Origin: Trichobilharzia szidati
Lineage: Eukaryota; Platyhelminthes; Trematoda; Strigeidida; Schistosomatidae
Reading direction: 5' to 3'
DNA: 64,000 bases
Assembly: GCA_944472155.2 (NCBI GenBank)
Contig: OX235277.1
Coordinates: forward strand, 39,882,758-39,946,757
The notes beneath the pieces were generated by a model. The model was not told the origin of the DNA. It saw only the letters and a program-made list of their open reading frames with translations, and did not search any database. The translations under genes were made by a program, and so were the position numbers. This document shows positions 9,500-19,086 of this stretch, in pieces; the first letter of the stretch is position 1, and each line of letters opens with the position of its first letter.

Positions 9500-10975
9500 A
9501 ATAAAATACAGATTCAGAGAAGAAAATTTTCGTTATCGACAAAATCATCTTCAGAGGCTGTACAATCGTATTTATACTTACCAAAAAATATATAGTGGTC
9601 TATTATTGAGTAATAGGGGGTGAGATAATTGATATAATTACTCAGAAGTGGCTTTAGAAGTGAAAATAAAAAAATGTAAATTACGTGGTACTCAACGGAA
9701 CAAAGATAGAAATTTGATAAGGTTAAAATTGCTATTGAGTGAGAATAAAGGTATTTGAGTGTCAATTTAACAAGTGTGAAGAGGGTGTGAAAATACACAA
9801 AAGGAGCATATGAGAGTGATAAAAGTGAATTAATTATTAAAGCAAAAGCAAACTAAAAGTAAGATTAAAAATTACAAATAAGAAAAGAAAAAAATCAAAA
9901 TTTTTTTAAACAGGGAACGATTAGTGAGAAGGTTAAGACCAAGGTAGAATAAGAGACTGAACAAACCTTCTTTTTGATTACAGTTTGATGCCACACCGTA
10001 TTTTCAGTACAAGTATGGAATTTTCAGCATGGATATCGGTAGCCCAAATTTTGCAGGCCGACCATAGATATCGGGTGTGCGTCGGCAGGAGATCGAACCC
10101 CGGACAATGTGCATGGTCGGCGAGAGTCCTAACCACTGTGCCACCGACGCACAGAGTTCAGGGTTGTATTGATGAATTGTCAGCGCCTCCGCCACATACA
10201 AAAGCTGAAACCTTACGCCCTTTGTACCATTTGGCTTCACTTTGTAGATTATCTTGAAAGACGACTCCGGTGTAACTACGTGGCCTGAGTTCACCAAATG
10301 CTCGAGAATTGAGCTAGTAATTGTCTTTCACTGTCCCTTTGCTAACCATGCCGGATAATGTTCAGAGATGCGTTTGGAAAGTGTGCGCTTTGTGCGGCTA
10401 ATATAACTAGCTCCACACGAGCAGGTGAATTTATAAACACACATTGAGGTGGCCCAAAGCGGCAGTTTATCCTTCACACATCCATTGATCATTTGTCGGC
10501 TGTAGAAATTGATACGTAGCTCAGCCATAAAGAAGGCTTTCCTCAGTGATCTGCATAAGCGATTCTTTAGGATCTCAGCTGCGGTATCACTTTAAATTCA
10601 ACACTCATAAATAGCAGTTTCTTTGGCACCATCTGAATTCTTTCAGGCTTTTCCCTTAACTTCATGTTTTTCTCGATAAATCTTGGAGGATATCCATTCT
10701 CTATGAGGACTTGTCTGAGTCGCCCCAGTTCCCCATCGATTGTATCACTTGAACATATCCTCCTTATTCTTGAGGTTAAGGAATGGATCAGATTTCTCTT
10801 TCTTCTCAAAGGGACCCAGCTATGGAAATTTGTGTACTGACCATTCCATGTTGGTTTCCTGTAGATCGATCTTTGAAGAGAACCATTAGATCTCCTCTTT
10901 AGAAAAACATCCAAAAAAAATGGAATTCCGAGTTAATCTCTGATTCTGACGTGAACTTGATGGCATGATGGTAGC
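9500..10975 (-). pseudogene. PLE-3, RT thumb to GIY-YIG and 3' UTR, with SINE insert
   Basis: Minus-strand order: HHAIKFTSESEINSEF (about 10970), open linker 10567-10914 with SIYRKPTWNGQYTNF, VPLRRKRNLIHSL and NGYPPRFIEKNMK. Then GIY-YIG at 10328-10528 with YKFTCSCGASYISRTKR, where the usual YIG is YIS, and KRISEHYPAWL. The C-terminal segment FKIIYKVKPNGTKGVRF runs up to PELC, where a SINE (9985-10151) is inserted; the reading resumes as QKEGLFSLLFYLG at about 9980. The 3' UTR continues to about 9500, where GGCTGTACAATC marks the common PLE end. Two frame changes and the Gly-to-Ser change make it inactive. Confidence 0.8.
9985..10151 (-). mobile_element. Second tRNA-derived SINE type (SINE-T) with LINE-like tail
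   Basis: The head at 10078-10151 is a 74-nt tRNA-like sequence on the minus strand. Its arms TGCGTCGG and CCGACGCA are perfectly complementary, and it has a B box GGGGTTCGATCTCC. The tail at 10015-10030 is a 16-base exact match to the 3' end of a LINE-1x relative (33299-33314). It is inserted in the PLE-3 C-terminal codons. Related heads lie at 26857 and 48791. Confidence 0.7.
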
Positions 10976-11170
10976 TGCTGAACTCATATGTCTATTCATT
11001 TGTCTAATCAATTTTTACTGATATATATAAATGAAGGACGAAATTTGTGTGAGTGAGTAGTGCCTTGATATGATTATGAGTAGTAGAAATAAACTGTGCT
11101 TGAAATGTCGTTATCAGTAAATAATTATCACTGTTTAACAACACTGTGTGTGTGATTTTATCAAAATAAA
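10976..11170 (+). repeat. PLE terminal repeat T1, plus orientation
   Basis: This matches 22556-22700 in reverse: CCTTGATATGATTATGAG, a degenerate arm, TTGAAATGTCGTTATCAG, then GTGTGTGATTTTATCAAAAT. The last part is shared with unit B from 30655. Unit A of the large duplication can be traced from 11083, where its copy in B emerges from the gap. Confidence 0.6.
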
Positions 11171-11780
11171 ATTTTTATCCCTAGTGGAGTTATTCGTCTT
11201 AAAACTGATGAAAAATTGTTACAATTCACAATAAAAATAAAAGATGAAAAAATTCTGAAAATATTTACATTTGGCAAACACAAATATACAACAAAAAAAT
11301 AAAAACAAAAGTTGTAGCATTTTGAAAAAAAGTTGAATGCTGCACTATTTATTGAAAGAAATGTTATTGTACACAATAATTTCAAATTTTTCCCTTTGCA
11401 CACGAAGTTGTTCTTGTAATTTAGTTGTGATAGGTATAGTGTTTGCGTCTCACCAAGGAATCAAGCACACCCAACGGACGAGTTTCGGATACAGTAGATG
11501 TAGCGTTATGAATTCTACTGTCAACCTTCAATAGACAATTAACTGTGAATCAATAGCCCTGGTAATATCCAGGAATGCATTGAAGAAGCCCATATACCGA
11601 AATCAAATTGATGTGTTCAGTCAAAATGATGCACTGATAACCACGAGCATATGTAATGAAAATCCACTACTTAATTTTCTGTCGTTTGATTGGACGGGAG
11701 TGCTTGGTCACAAGCTGACATGATGGTTTCTTGTGCAGATGCTTCGACGATGCCTGGGCCTGTTATTAGAAGTAAGTTGG
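11171..11780. other. Uncharacterised block highly conserved between units A and B
   Basis: There is no coding frame of note. The block is AT-rich at first, then has normal complexity with short motifs such as CACCCAACGGACGAG. It is nearly identical to 30743-31350. The family is unknown to me. Confidence 0.45.
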
Positions 11781-11784
11781 TGGA

Positions 11785-11860
11785 TGGCGACTAGCAGTGG
11801 AATGCAGGATGCGCATTTCTTCCTATTTAGGACTCGTCCTCTGGACGGAAAAATCTAAAA
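11785..11860 (-). mobile_element. Sm-alpha type SINE fragment (hammerhead end)
   Basis: Only the ribozyme end is present, on the minus strand, ending CATTCCACTGCTAGTCGCC. It lies head-to-head with the fuller copy at 11880-12125, and the same pair occurs in unit B. Confidence 0.7.
11791..11848 (-). ncRNA. Hammerhead ribozyme module, core positions 3-4 changed
   Basis: Minus-strand order: stem I GTCCAG, core AGGACGA (consensus CUGANGA, so C3A and U4G), stem II GTCC-TAAATA-GGAA, GAAA, then stem III ATGCGCAT, a perfect palindrome, cleavage triplet ATC and CTGCATTCC. The loss of C3, which pairs with G8 in the active fold, predicts inactivity. Confidence 0.65.
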
Positions 11861-11879
11861 TTGAATTAAATAATTAATA

Positions 11880-12125
11880 TGACCCATTGCACTAGAGGTG
11901 CTTCGTTGCTTAATTGGTCTAGTAGATAACGCTTTGACGTTTGAAACTACGGGCACTGGGTTCGAGCCTTGGTGATGAAAACATCATCAGTCACTGCATG
12001 TACATCCAGATAAAGGGTCCAAAATGGGACGAAATGTGGCTTGTCCTGGATTCCACTGCTAGTCATCATCGACCAAATAATTTCAACCACTGGTTGAGAC
12101 TTAAAAAACATAAAATGTTACATAA
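11880..12125 (+). mobile_element. Sm-alpha type SINE with tRNA-like head
   Basis: The tRNA-like head has an A box (TTAATTGGTCTAGTAGATAA) and a B box (GGGTTCGAGCCTTGG), followed by a hammerhead module and the tail CCACTGCTAGTCATCATC. The unit B copy is 31450-31690. Confidence 0.8.
11998..12062 (+). ncRNA. Hammerhead ribozyme module, degenerate
   Basis: Stem I GTACATCCAG, then ATAAAGG where CTGATGA is expected, stem II GTCC-AAAAT-GGGAC, GAAA, TGTGGCTT, cleavage site GTC and CTGGATTCCAC. The 3' half is intact and the 5' core is destroyed. Confidence 0.65.
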
Positions 12126-12835
12126 TTAGACTTTTTAACTGAATCACCTTGGACCACGAGAGAAATGTCAATCGTATACTTACTAATTCTTCATAATAGG
12201 ATGAGGTAACTCTTTGGGACTCTCATGGCTTTCATATTGTGTAGAAGATGAGTTGAAAATTTGTTTCACTGGGGAAGCTTCAAAGATGTGTGGTTGAACG
12301 TGCTTAAAAGCATCAATGTTATGTGAACAGAACTTTAAACAACGAATACCATTGTAGTTTCATCGGCATGAAATTCCAATATACTTTTCACACAATTTCA
12401 TACAATGATTCTACCTCAAAGTCTCGCATTTTAACACACAATGAACTGATTCTTATAAAACTCATGCTTCACTGCATCAGATACCTAGCCAGTAGATCGC
12501 TGTTACAGATTTGTTGAGCCAGATATCACAAAAACGAGAGTTCAGTAAGATTCACCTGAGCAGTGAGTTCTCTTTAGTTGAGCTCAATCCTATCCCTACA
12601 CCAACAGTTACGACAAAAACGTAACTATTTAAGTCAAGGAGAACCGTATAGCCCTAATATTCACAGTGCGAAATAATTACTGTCATATCTAAGCGTCAAT
12701 TTGAATGCTGGGATCCATGGTATTACTCAGCAGTAATAACCTATATCAAAAACACAAAACTACCTCAACAGTGCCATCCGTCTGTCTAACATTTCAAGAG
12801 ATTCGTATGTGCAAAATATGTTAAAATACGGGTAA
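12126..12835. other. Unassigned duplicated spacer
   Basis: Collinear with 31700-32430 of unit B at high similarity. No coding capacity and no family recognised. Confidence 0.4.
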
Positions 12836-13918
12836 TTTCAAAAAGATGCAGCATCTAAAATGGAAATAATAATAATGATAACAGCTCAGGTAATAATAAT
12901 AATACAAGTGAAAATTGCCGTGGGTTTGTTCCACACAGTATTGTCGATGCAGTATAGAAATCCTAGCATGTTTAAAATTATTGAATATAATATTCTCTTT
13001 ACATGATATGGTGAGGGAAAAAACAAAGATTACAGCAGTCATAGAGATAAGTTGGTGTTTGCAGTTATGAAAGTAAAAACAAAGAAGCAACAGGACCATA
13101 AATATAATAGAAATAATAAAAGTGAAACTTGAAGGTATATTAGGATGGATGGATGAAGGAAATTGTTTATTTACTAGATGAAAAAAGGTTAGTTAGTTCT
13201 TGTCTGACACTATTTTCATCACATAAAATACGTGCCAAGTATGGTATCATAGAATTTTTATACTTAGACGTGCGAGCATACAGTTTTCTGAAGTTACTTC
13301 TTGTTCTACTTGAGGAGATGCAAGGTGAAAGCTGAGGGTGAAGTGGATGCTTCAAGTCAGACAAAATCCCTTTAGCAAATTTACTGCACGAGGTCAAGTG
13401 CCTATCGACAACGACGTTAACTATGTAGTCCACTGGGACACCACTCATCCTACTGACAGTCTTCAGCATTCTACGAATTGTGACATAGTCCTTTTTAAGC
13501 AAACCAGGAATAAATAAGGGTGAACAATAAAGAAGAATAGGTAGGATGCAAGAGTTTATGAACTGTAAGAGGAGGGGTTGAGTTATACGTGAGTGCCTTA
13601 ACTTCTCAATGTAAAATGTCAGGTGGAATATTTTACTGGAGATCGCTAAGAGATGGGAAGACCAGGAGAGATGAGAAGAAAGAAACAGTCCAAGATACTT
13701 AACTTCTGATTTAATTCATATATCACTGTCGTCAATCTTACAACTGTCATGAGAATCGACGGCTTCTTTTAACTGTCGTTTACATCTTAAGCTGAAATTA
13801 ACAGTTTGATATTTAGAAGGATTCAGTTTAAGACCATTAGACTCAGACCATTTACTGACTCTCGACAGAAATCTATTTATTTTGGTACAGCTACGGGTCT
13901 TGACCTACCTGTAAAGGA
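12836..13918 (-). pseudogene. 5'-truncated LINE-1x relative, C-terminal ORF and part of the 3' UTR
   Basis: The open minus frame 13167-13502 (LLARTSKYKN-type ending, KNSMIPYLARILCDE) aligns throughout with the last 110 residues of the 933-residue LINE ORF. Further up, to about 13915, frames corresponding to NGLKLNPSKCQTVNFSL and SDLSWSSH can be read with interruptions. It begins after the YADD box, so it could never have been active. The 3' tail seen in the unit B copy (33247-33410) is missing here. Both copies share the same 5' truncation point, so insertion preceded the duplication. Confidence 0.8.
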
Positions 13919-13935
13919 TGAAATTCATCAAAGTA

Positions 13936-14136
13936 TCAATAGAAAGCACTTTGAAATGTATTAATAATTGATTCATTGAGTGCTATGAATAGTGCGATAC
14001 CACTCATTTCAACTGGTAGAGCTTGGCAACCAAGCAGAACAAAACTAAGTACACTAACGATGAGTTTGGCCACAAAACCACCAATAAACCGTCCAGTAAT
14101 TGGAGTATTTCTCTCTGGTTGACTGGCGACCACCAC
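13936..14136 (-). other. Unidentified 66-codon ORF conserved in both units
   Basis: The frame encodes a short protein with a charged start (VVASQPERNTPITGRF) and two hydrophobic stretches, FVAKLIVSVLSFVLLGCQAL and a weaker GIALFIAL. The unit B copy (34490-34693) differs at only a few residues and reads one codon further. No family was recognised. The minus-strand bases just upstream include TTTAGCAG, which could be a splice acceptor, so an exon is possible. An unrecognised repeat is equally likely. Confidence 0.35.
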
Positions 14137-14259
14137 TGCTAAATATCACTGGCTTTCCAGTTAGTAATGTCAATCACTCGGAAGTAAATATATGAAGAAA
14201 CCAAGTTCCTTTTTGAAAAGTTAAAAAAATCCGGGCAGGGGGTATATGATATTCATTAT

Positions 14260-14760
14260 TATTATGAAAGATTTTGTATTTCTAAATGAATGGAAAACAA
14301 ACTATATTGTTGTTTTTACTGTTGTTTCACTATTTTATGCTGTTGCTAATAGTTTTAACAAAGTAATAGCGTTAAACCAGAATTTAGAAAACCCCAGCTT
14401 ATATATATCTACATAATCATCTTTCCTCAGCATGGGGTAATTTCTACGTTGCTGTCAAGTCGGCGATTTGATGATAAAGATAACAAAACCAGGTGTGTAG
14501 ATTGTTGGATTTGATAGGTATATGAAATAATAAAAGCAACATGTGTTTACATTATGAAATTGCTTATCATATTCGTGATGGTTTTATCATTTCGTGGCGA
14601 TGGAGATGAGGTTGGTGTAACCAGGTCAAATTCTGCTTCAGTCAATTATTCCTAATTAGACAATTTGGATTCCATTTGATACGAAATACCTCCGATATTG
14701 GATATGTAGAAGGGGACAAACTGTGTTGCTCTGAGTTCAACAGTTTACCCAATAGTCATT
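14260..14760 (+). repeat. Relic of the 7347-8269 inverted-repeat element
   Basis: The left arm and interior match 7690-8200 (ATTTTGTATTTCTAAATGAA, then GTTTTTACTGTTGTTTC, later GCTTATCATATTCGTGATGG and ACAATTTGGATTCCA). There is no SINE in the arm, which shows the uninterrupted state. The right terminal repeat is not recognisable. Confidence 0.55.
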
Positions 14761-14824
14761 GATATTTTCATGAATAGATTCGAAGATAATATCTTTACAG
14801 GCATACTCATGACTCAAACAAGGT

Positions 14825-15062
14825 GAAGATATAGGATTTCATCATGAGGTGACATTATTTAGAGAACCATTGGAAAACCTGAGAGTACTGGAGAGCTGTT
14901 TCGTCCTAGTTTGGGACTCTTCATCAGTACGCACACACCGGGATTCGAATCCAGGACCTTCTGGTTACAAGGCGACCTTGTATACCATTAGGCCACTGGG
15001 ACCCGATCCAATGGCCCATGAATTCTAACTTCTGCCAATTCACGACACAGCGTGACCCCTAG
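14825..15062 (-). mobile_element. SINE-H, present only in unit A
   Basis: The minus-strand tRNA-like head has A box GTGGCCTAATGGTATA and B box GGATTCGAATCCC, then a hammerhead module and the tail start TCATGATGAAATCCTA. It is absent at the corresponding place of unit B (35315-35340), so it is a younger insertion or was deleted from B. Confidence 0.8.
14882..14936 (-). ncRNA. Hammerhead ribozyme module, C3A variant
   Basis: Stem I GTACTG/CAGTAC (6 bp), core ATGAAGA (C3A against CUGANGA), stem II GTCC-CAAACTA-GGAC intact, GAAA intact, stem III ACAGCTCT, cleavage triplet CTC. All parts except C3 are in place, which makes it a clear but probably inactive ribozyme. Confidence 0.65.
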
Positions 15063-15154
15063 CTAATGTCTTTGGTGAGTATTTGTCCTCACACCCAACC
15101 TGCTGCACCCTACTGGTCACGACTTCTCACTAGAACCACAGTTAACTACCTGCC

Positions 15155-15350
15155 TGAATAGGGTTAAGATATGCTGAGGATAATTTTGTAGTGCTAAAAC
15201 AAGATCTACACAGTTCATTCTTGTAGAAACTAAACAACCTACCTCACAACATTCATTTAACTTCGAAAGCAAGCAGAATCAGACTTCTGTGAACCACTAT
15301 TTTTAGACTACCTAGTTGAAAGGAGGAAAATTTGAAATTTTAATACATCT
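15155..15350 (+). pseudogene. PLE RT fragment (motif C to thumb)
   Basis: The plus-strand reading RYAEDNFVVLKQDLHSSFL keeps the PLE pattern RYVDDTFVVLK...L, but the catalytic VDD is AED. A decayed thumb follows. The unit B copy at 35330-35570 is fuller (FTLQKQAESDFGELLILDYL). Confidence 0.6.
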
Positions 15351-15620
15351 GCCATACAACCTTCTTATTCCTGAGGAAAAGGAGTCTATCCGATTTTTCT
15401 TTCTTCTTAGAGGGATTTGACTATGAAAATTCATCTTTCTAAACACAAAGTTCAGATTTCTCTTAATGGATTGCTAAGGCTTCAGTTGCATGAAGAAGAT
15501 GTCAGCAAAAGCCTTTTAGACAACTGGGCAGTATATAGGAACACGTCAAGTGGTAATTCTGAACATCGTCGAGATGCGCATTACCACTTTCCAGTATGGT
15601 GGTTACAGGGAGAAGGCAAA
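15351..15620 (-). pseudogene. PLE-4 linker fragment, minus strand
   Basis: Minus reading SIKRNLNFVFRKMNFHSQIP then LRRKKNRIDSFSSGIRR aligns with the SLRRSVYRKPTW to VPLRRKRNLIHSL region of PLE-3. It corresponds to the right part of 39780-40128 in unit B. It runs head-on into the plus-strand fragment at 15155-15350. Confidence 0.6.
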
Positions 15621-15721
15621 ATAGTCACAGCCCGTTTCTGGAGCATATTATTCCCCCTGGTTATGAAGTATCAGCAAAGATTTCATTCAGTCATATAAAA
15701 AGTACGACCAATTTCAAAAGA

Positions 15722-16110
15722 TTGATTATTGAACAAAGAATTATTTTTTCGATAACCTCTCCTTCATCAAGTTCTACAGTTATATATGCATAATAGTGAG
15801 AGAATAATTGTTATTGACAACATTATGGGTGGTTTCAGAAAAAGTAACATGGAATCATTTAGATCAGAATTCCAAAAGTTATTTGTTAGTAGATCGTTAA
15901 TGGATTATAGACCGAAATAGATGTGTATGGGGTAATATGTAAAATTGTAGTACTAAATTGAACACCAATAATATGTACAGGATGAAGGGCCATATCAAAG
16001 AAATCCGATGCAATGAGGTATTTATGAATTTGCAGACTCCACAGCAGTTCAGGGCAGTAATAGTAATTGGGCCTGTTTCTTCTGCATACAGAAAACCCAT
16101 TGTTTCAGGC
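15722..16110 (-). pseudogene. PLE-5 family C-terminus, 3' UTR and T3 terminus
   Basis: The minus reading CMQKKQAQLLLLP followed by a stop near 16040-16085 is the PLE C-terminal signature (C-I-Q-K-K...LLLP). The 3' UTR then runs to a structured T3 motif at 15725-15785. The matching copy in unit B is on the plus strand (40985-41400). Confidence 0.65.
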
Positions 16111-16139
16111 GATTCGCGATAGGCTCTACTGTTTGCAGT

Positions 16140-16530
16140 ATTTGGTATTTAATTGTTACAAGCCCATAGATGCAGGTGTCAGACTACCAACTTCGTCTAT
16201 AGCTAAACATTTGATCGAGATGAACCATAAGGTTGATGTTAACTCAGCCTTTAAGGTCATCTATAAAAACGGTCAAGGACGTTTACTGAAATACGCTGAG
16301 GCTATAGCCATTCATAAACTTAAGCCCCCCTTGTGTATTCAAAAACAGTTTGGTATTACTCTTAACCTACCTTGGTAATCCTTATTTGATTGGATTACCA
16401 AACATTTGTGTTAATTATTCTTAATTTTTTTGTCACCTGTTTAATTTAACTTTTCCATATATATTGACTTGTCAAGTAAATGTGTGATCAGATTGTTCGA
16501 AATGTATAGCGCTAATACATCACATTTTTT
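16140..16530 (+). pseudogene. PLE C-terminal fragment, plus strand
   Basis: An open reading of the C-terminal GIY-YIG half: SSIAKHLIEMNHKVDVNSAF, KVIYKNGQGRLLKYAEAIAI, HKLKPPLCIQKQFGITLNLP, stop at about 16378, then an AT-rich 3' UTR. The sequence is little decayed over 75 codons. It is present only in unit A and belongs to a different subfamily from its neighbours. Confidence 0.7.
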
Positions 16531-16599
16531 TTTTCAGATAATCTCCGTCTTCTAATAATGCTATCAAAATTTATAAAAGGGACTAACTGTTTTAAATTT

Positions 16600-17045
16600 A
16601 GTAGATGAATTTGAAGAATTCTTCAATAGTGGCTTAGTGGCCGGTTTGGACCAGGTGTTCTAATTTTGAGCTACTGATGCTTCTTGCCATACCTTCCTTT
16701 AACCACATTGGCAGATGTTTTTGAGCGAGCACGATGAATAAAGTTCCTAGAGCAATGGCCAATATAACTTTCTCCACAAGCGCAGTTGAATTGGTTGATA
16801 CATTTTGAAGTAGCTAGTCTGGATACTTCATCTTTTAATTGGGGAATCACCACTGATCGTGTAGAAAATAAGACGTGTGGTTTGCCAGCATTAAAAGTTC
16901 TTTGAACTGATTTCTTAACTTCTTCATGATTATTTCGCTGGGTATGTATCCCTTGAATTGCAGTCGTATTTATAAAGGCTTCTTGTCTATGGATGATGAA
17001 AGGCAGCATTGAAGAATCCTTACGCACCATCCATCGGGTACCAAA
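16600..17045 (-). pseudogene. PLE-6, linker and GIY-YIG domain
   Basis: The open minus frame 16671-17030 (119 codons) contains KKSVQRTFNAGKPHVLFST, then CINQFNCACGESYIGHCSRN and FIHRARSKTSANVVKGRYGK. The YIG tyrosine and glycine are kept. The usual R-x-x-EH motif that follows is replaced by FIHRARS. The counterpart in unit B (40430-40850) is on the opposite strand. Confidence 0.75.
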
Positions 17046-17079
17046 TTAATTGACTATAGTGACCAGGTTCGACATACTC

Positions 17080-17400
17080 CAAACAACAAAGTCTATCGCG
17101 ATCTGCCAGAAACAACCGGTGCTCCCTACGCAGTAGAAGCAAGTCCAGCCAGCCGCTATTACTGCCCTGGTCGGCATTCAATTGAGCCTATACATTCATG
17201 TATTTGTATTACTATTTTTCTTAATTCCTCTGAAATTCATTCAATGTATAGTTACGTTGATGCAATCGAACTGCAACCCATTGATATTATTAGTGAGCTG
17301 GTGTTAAGTCATTCACTATTATGTCTATATAACTGTAGAACCTGATGATGAAGTTATCAAAAAGCATATTCTTAGTTCAGTAATCAGTCTTTTGAAATTA
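17080..17400 (+). pseudogene. PLE-5 family C-terminus with T3 terminus, plus copy
   Basis: The plus reading SIAICQKQPVLPTQKQVQPA (with one stop) is a decayed C-terminus. It is followed by a 3' UTR and a T3 motif at 17329-17378. With 15722-16110 it forms the inverted pair that flanks the inverted block. Confidence 0.6.
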
Positions 17401-17986
17401 TGACCAATTTGTTTCGAAAGGATTTCACCCACATCTTCTTCATTCAACCTATACCTTATCACTCGTTAAAGAGAACCTGAACTTCGTGTTCAGGAAGTTA
17501 TGATATCTGCATAGTTTGAAAAAATGGTGTTCAACATCATCATTGTCGGCGCCGTCATTCTAACTCAAGATGCTGTCAAATACACTTTCCAGTATTCACA
17601 TTATCAACCAATGGAAACTCACATCTTCAATAAGTTAAGCAACATTGCAAAAATATTCATTCAGACATCTATAAAACACAAAATAATTGAGCAAAGAATA
17701 TCCCTCTTTCGATAATTTCTTCTCCTGGCTCTACAATTATATGTATGTTTACAAACATAGAACATTCCAGAATAGTGGTTAATAGCAATATTAATGTTTT
17801 TTTAAATAACATCGATTTGTTAAGTAAGATCACGATGGAATTACAGTTCAATAAAGATGCTTAAATTATAATTATAACAATAATAAAGATATAATAGCAG
17901 ATGGAATATCAAATAAAATTAGGAAAATTCCACACAAATTCAGGACCATTCAAACCTAGAGGGCCAAGGTAGGGATAATGTCTGAA
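17401..17986. other. Duplicated spacer with a second T3 motif on the minus strand
   Basis: Collinear and very similar to 41566-42130. It contains a T3 copy at 17689-17740 (minus) whose helices differ from the others by paired changes. No coding region was recognised. Confidence 0.5.
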
Positions 17987-18373
17987 CTAGCTTCTTTTGC
18001 ACACGTAAATTAGACTTAATGTGGATCCCAACAGCCAGCCCCACCAATATTTAGTAGTTGAACTCAAGGCGAAATTGATATTTGTTGGTATGCCGTAAAT
18101 AACCCTGAAAGCCTGGTCAACTCCAGTCTTGTGTCCCCTATCCACAAGATGAGATAGAATAGCGCTGCGAATAGATTTTGTTTGACCTTTGCTTAACCAC
18201 GCAGGGTGATGTTCGGAAATTCGACGAGAAACACGCCTAATTGTACGGCCTATGTAAACCGCTCCATAGAAGCAGTTAAATTGGTAGATACACATGGAAG
18301 AGGCAAAATCAGGCAGTTTATCTTTTACTCCCAAACGCAATAATCTGTAGAGATTATTATTATTATTAATCAC
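17987..18373 (-). pseudogene. PLE-7 GIY-YIG domain, unit A copy
   Basis: The open 128-codon minus frame contains LGVKDKLPDFASSMCIYQFN, YGAVYIGRTIRRVSRRISEH, HPAWLSKGQTKSIRSAILSH and VDRGHKTGVDQAFRVIYGIP: a near-complete GIY-YIG domain with Y-I-G, the following Arg and the E of the SEH motif. The C-terminal signature after it is frame-shifted. The upstream RT is absent. The unit B copy at 42140-42525 has lost the glycine (YIY) and the frame. Confidence 0.8.
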
Positions 18374-19086
18374 AAAAGACTAATTGCAATATCACATGTA
18401 CATTCTCAAGGTCTTTTGTCTACCCTGTAAGAGGTTGTCTACATACGTGACTAACCTGTGATGTTTATTTTAAATTTCACAAGGAACAAATTACGTAGCA
18501 TATAATGTATCCATCTATCTAACTATCTATCCACATTTGATTACATCATCTTTATTTTTTTCTCCTTTACAAAAGCTTTATTTCAAAACATAATAGAAGA
18601 GAAGATGATAAATGTATATTGTAAGTATACTAATTGCTTAAAAGCTTTTTCTCCTCCAGTTTTTGCTATCTCATGATGAAAGAAACTCGACTGCCCACAG
18701 AACGTGTTGCCATTGTTGTTGTTGTTGTTGCTGATGCTCGTATTTCAGTAAATAATAACAATAATAATAATAATGATAACTAGAAATCCATTTGAGATTG
18801 AAATATTTTTCAGCTGCGCCATTTTCATCACTCTTGTTTTTTTAAATTGTATACCTACTAGCAGTCATATAGGTGGAAAATAAATTAGAAAATTCGTATT
18901 GTTTAAATTTAAATATCTTTCGCATTAGTTCAGTGATGCATTTGGTCAGATTGTGTGTGTGTGTATCACCTGCTGCAGTGAGCACAACAAACACAAGTTG
19001 TAGATTTTCAGCACTAATGTGAAGTCAGTCAGTAATTCCAGCATTTATGGTTCACAGTCTTGGTAGACTCGTCATCATAAACCTTT
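18374..19086. other. Duplicated spacer with microsatellites
   Basis: Collinear with 42526-43240 in unit B. It contains a TTGTTG tract near 18712-18730, an (AAT)n tract near 18758-18775 and GTGTGTGTG near 18953, each differing in length from B. No gene recognised. Confidence 0.5.

Larger units (their letters stand above)
15622..17313. repeat. Block inverted relative to unit B
   Basis: The order of PLE pieces here is the reverse complement of 40130-41463. Left edge sequence AGCCCGTTTCTGGAGCATAT matches, reversed, the right edge of the B block. The right edge near 17270-17313 matches, reversed, its left edge. Sequence outside both edges is collinear. A PLE C-terminus at 16140-16530 is extra in A. 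Confidence 0.75.

Noticed and set aside
10078..10151. Functional tRNA gene on the minus strand
   Set aside because: Acceptor pairing is perfect, but the anticodon arm is poor, it lies in PLE-3 coding sequence, and it continues into a LINE-like tail.
12881..12902. CRISPR array or other prokaryotic features among AT-rich repeats
   Set aside because: The repeats are simple AAT microsatellites of a eukaryotic genome; no spaced direct repeats were seen.
15417..15490. PLE C-terminal signature (EALAIH...ELC) on the minus strand
   Set aside because: The resemblance is in a different frame. Comparison with 39919-39980 and PLE-3 shows this stretch is the linker region (YRKPTW to VPLRRK), so the C-terminus reading is a coincidence.
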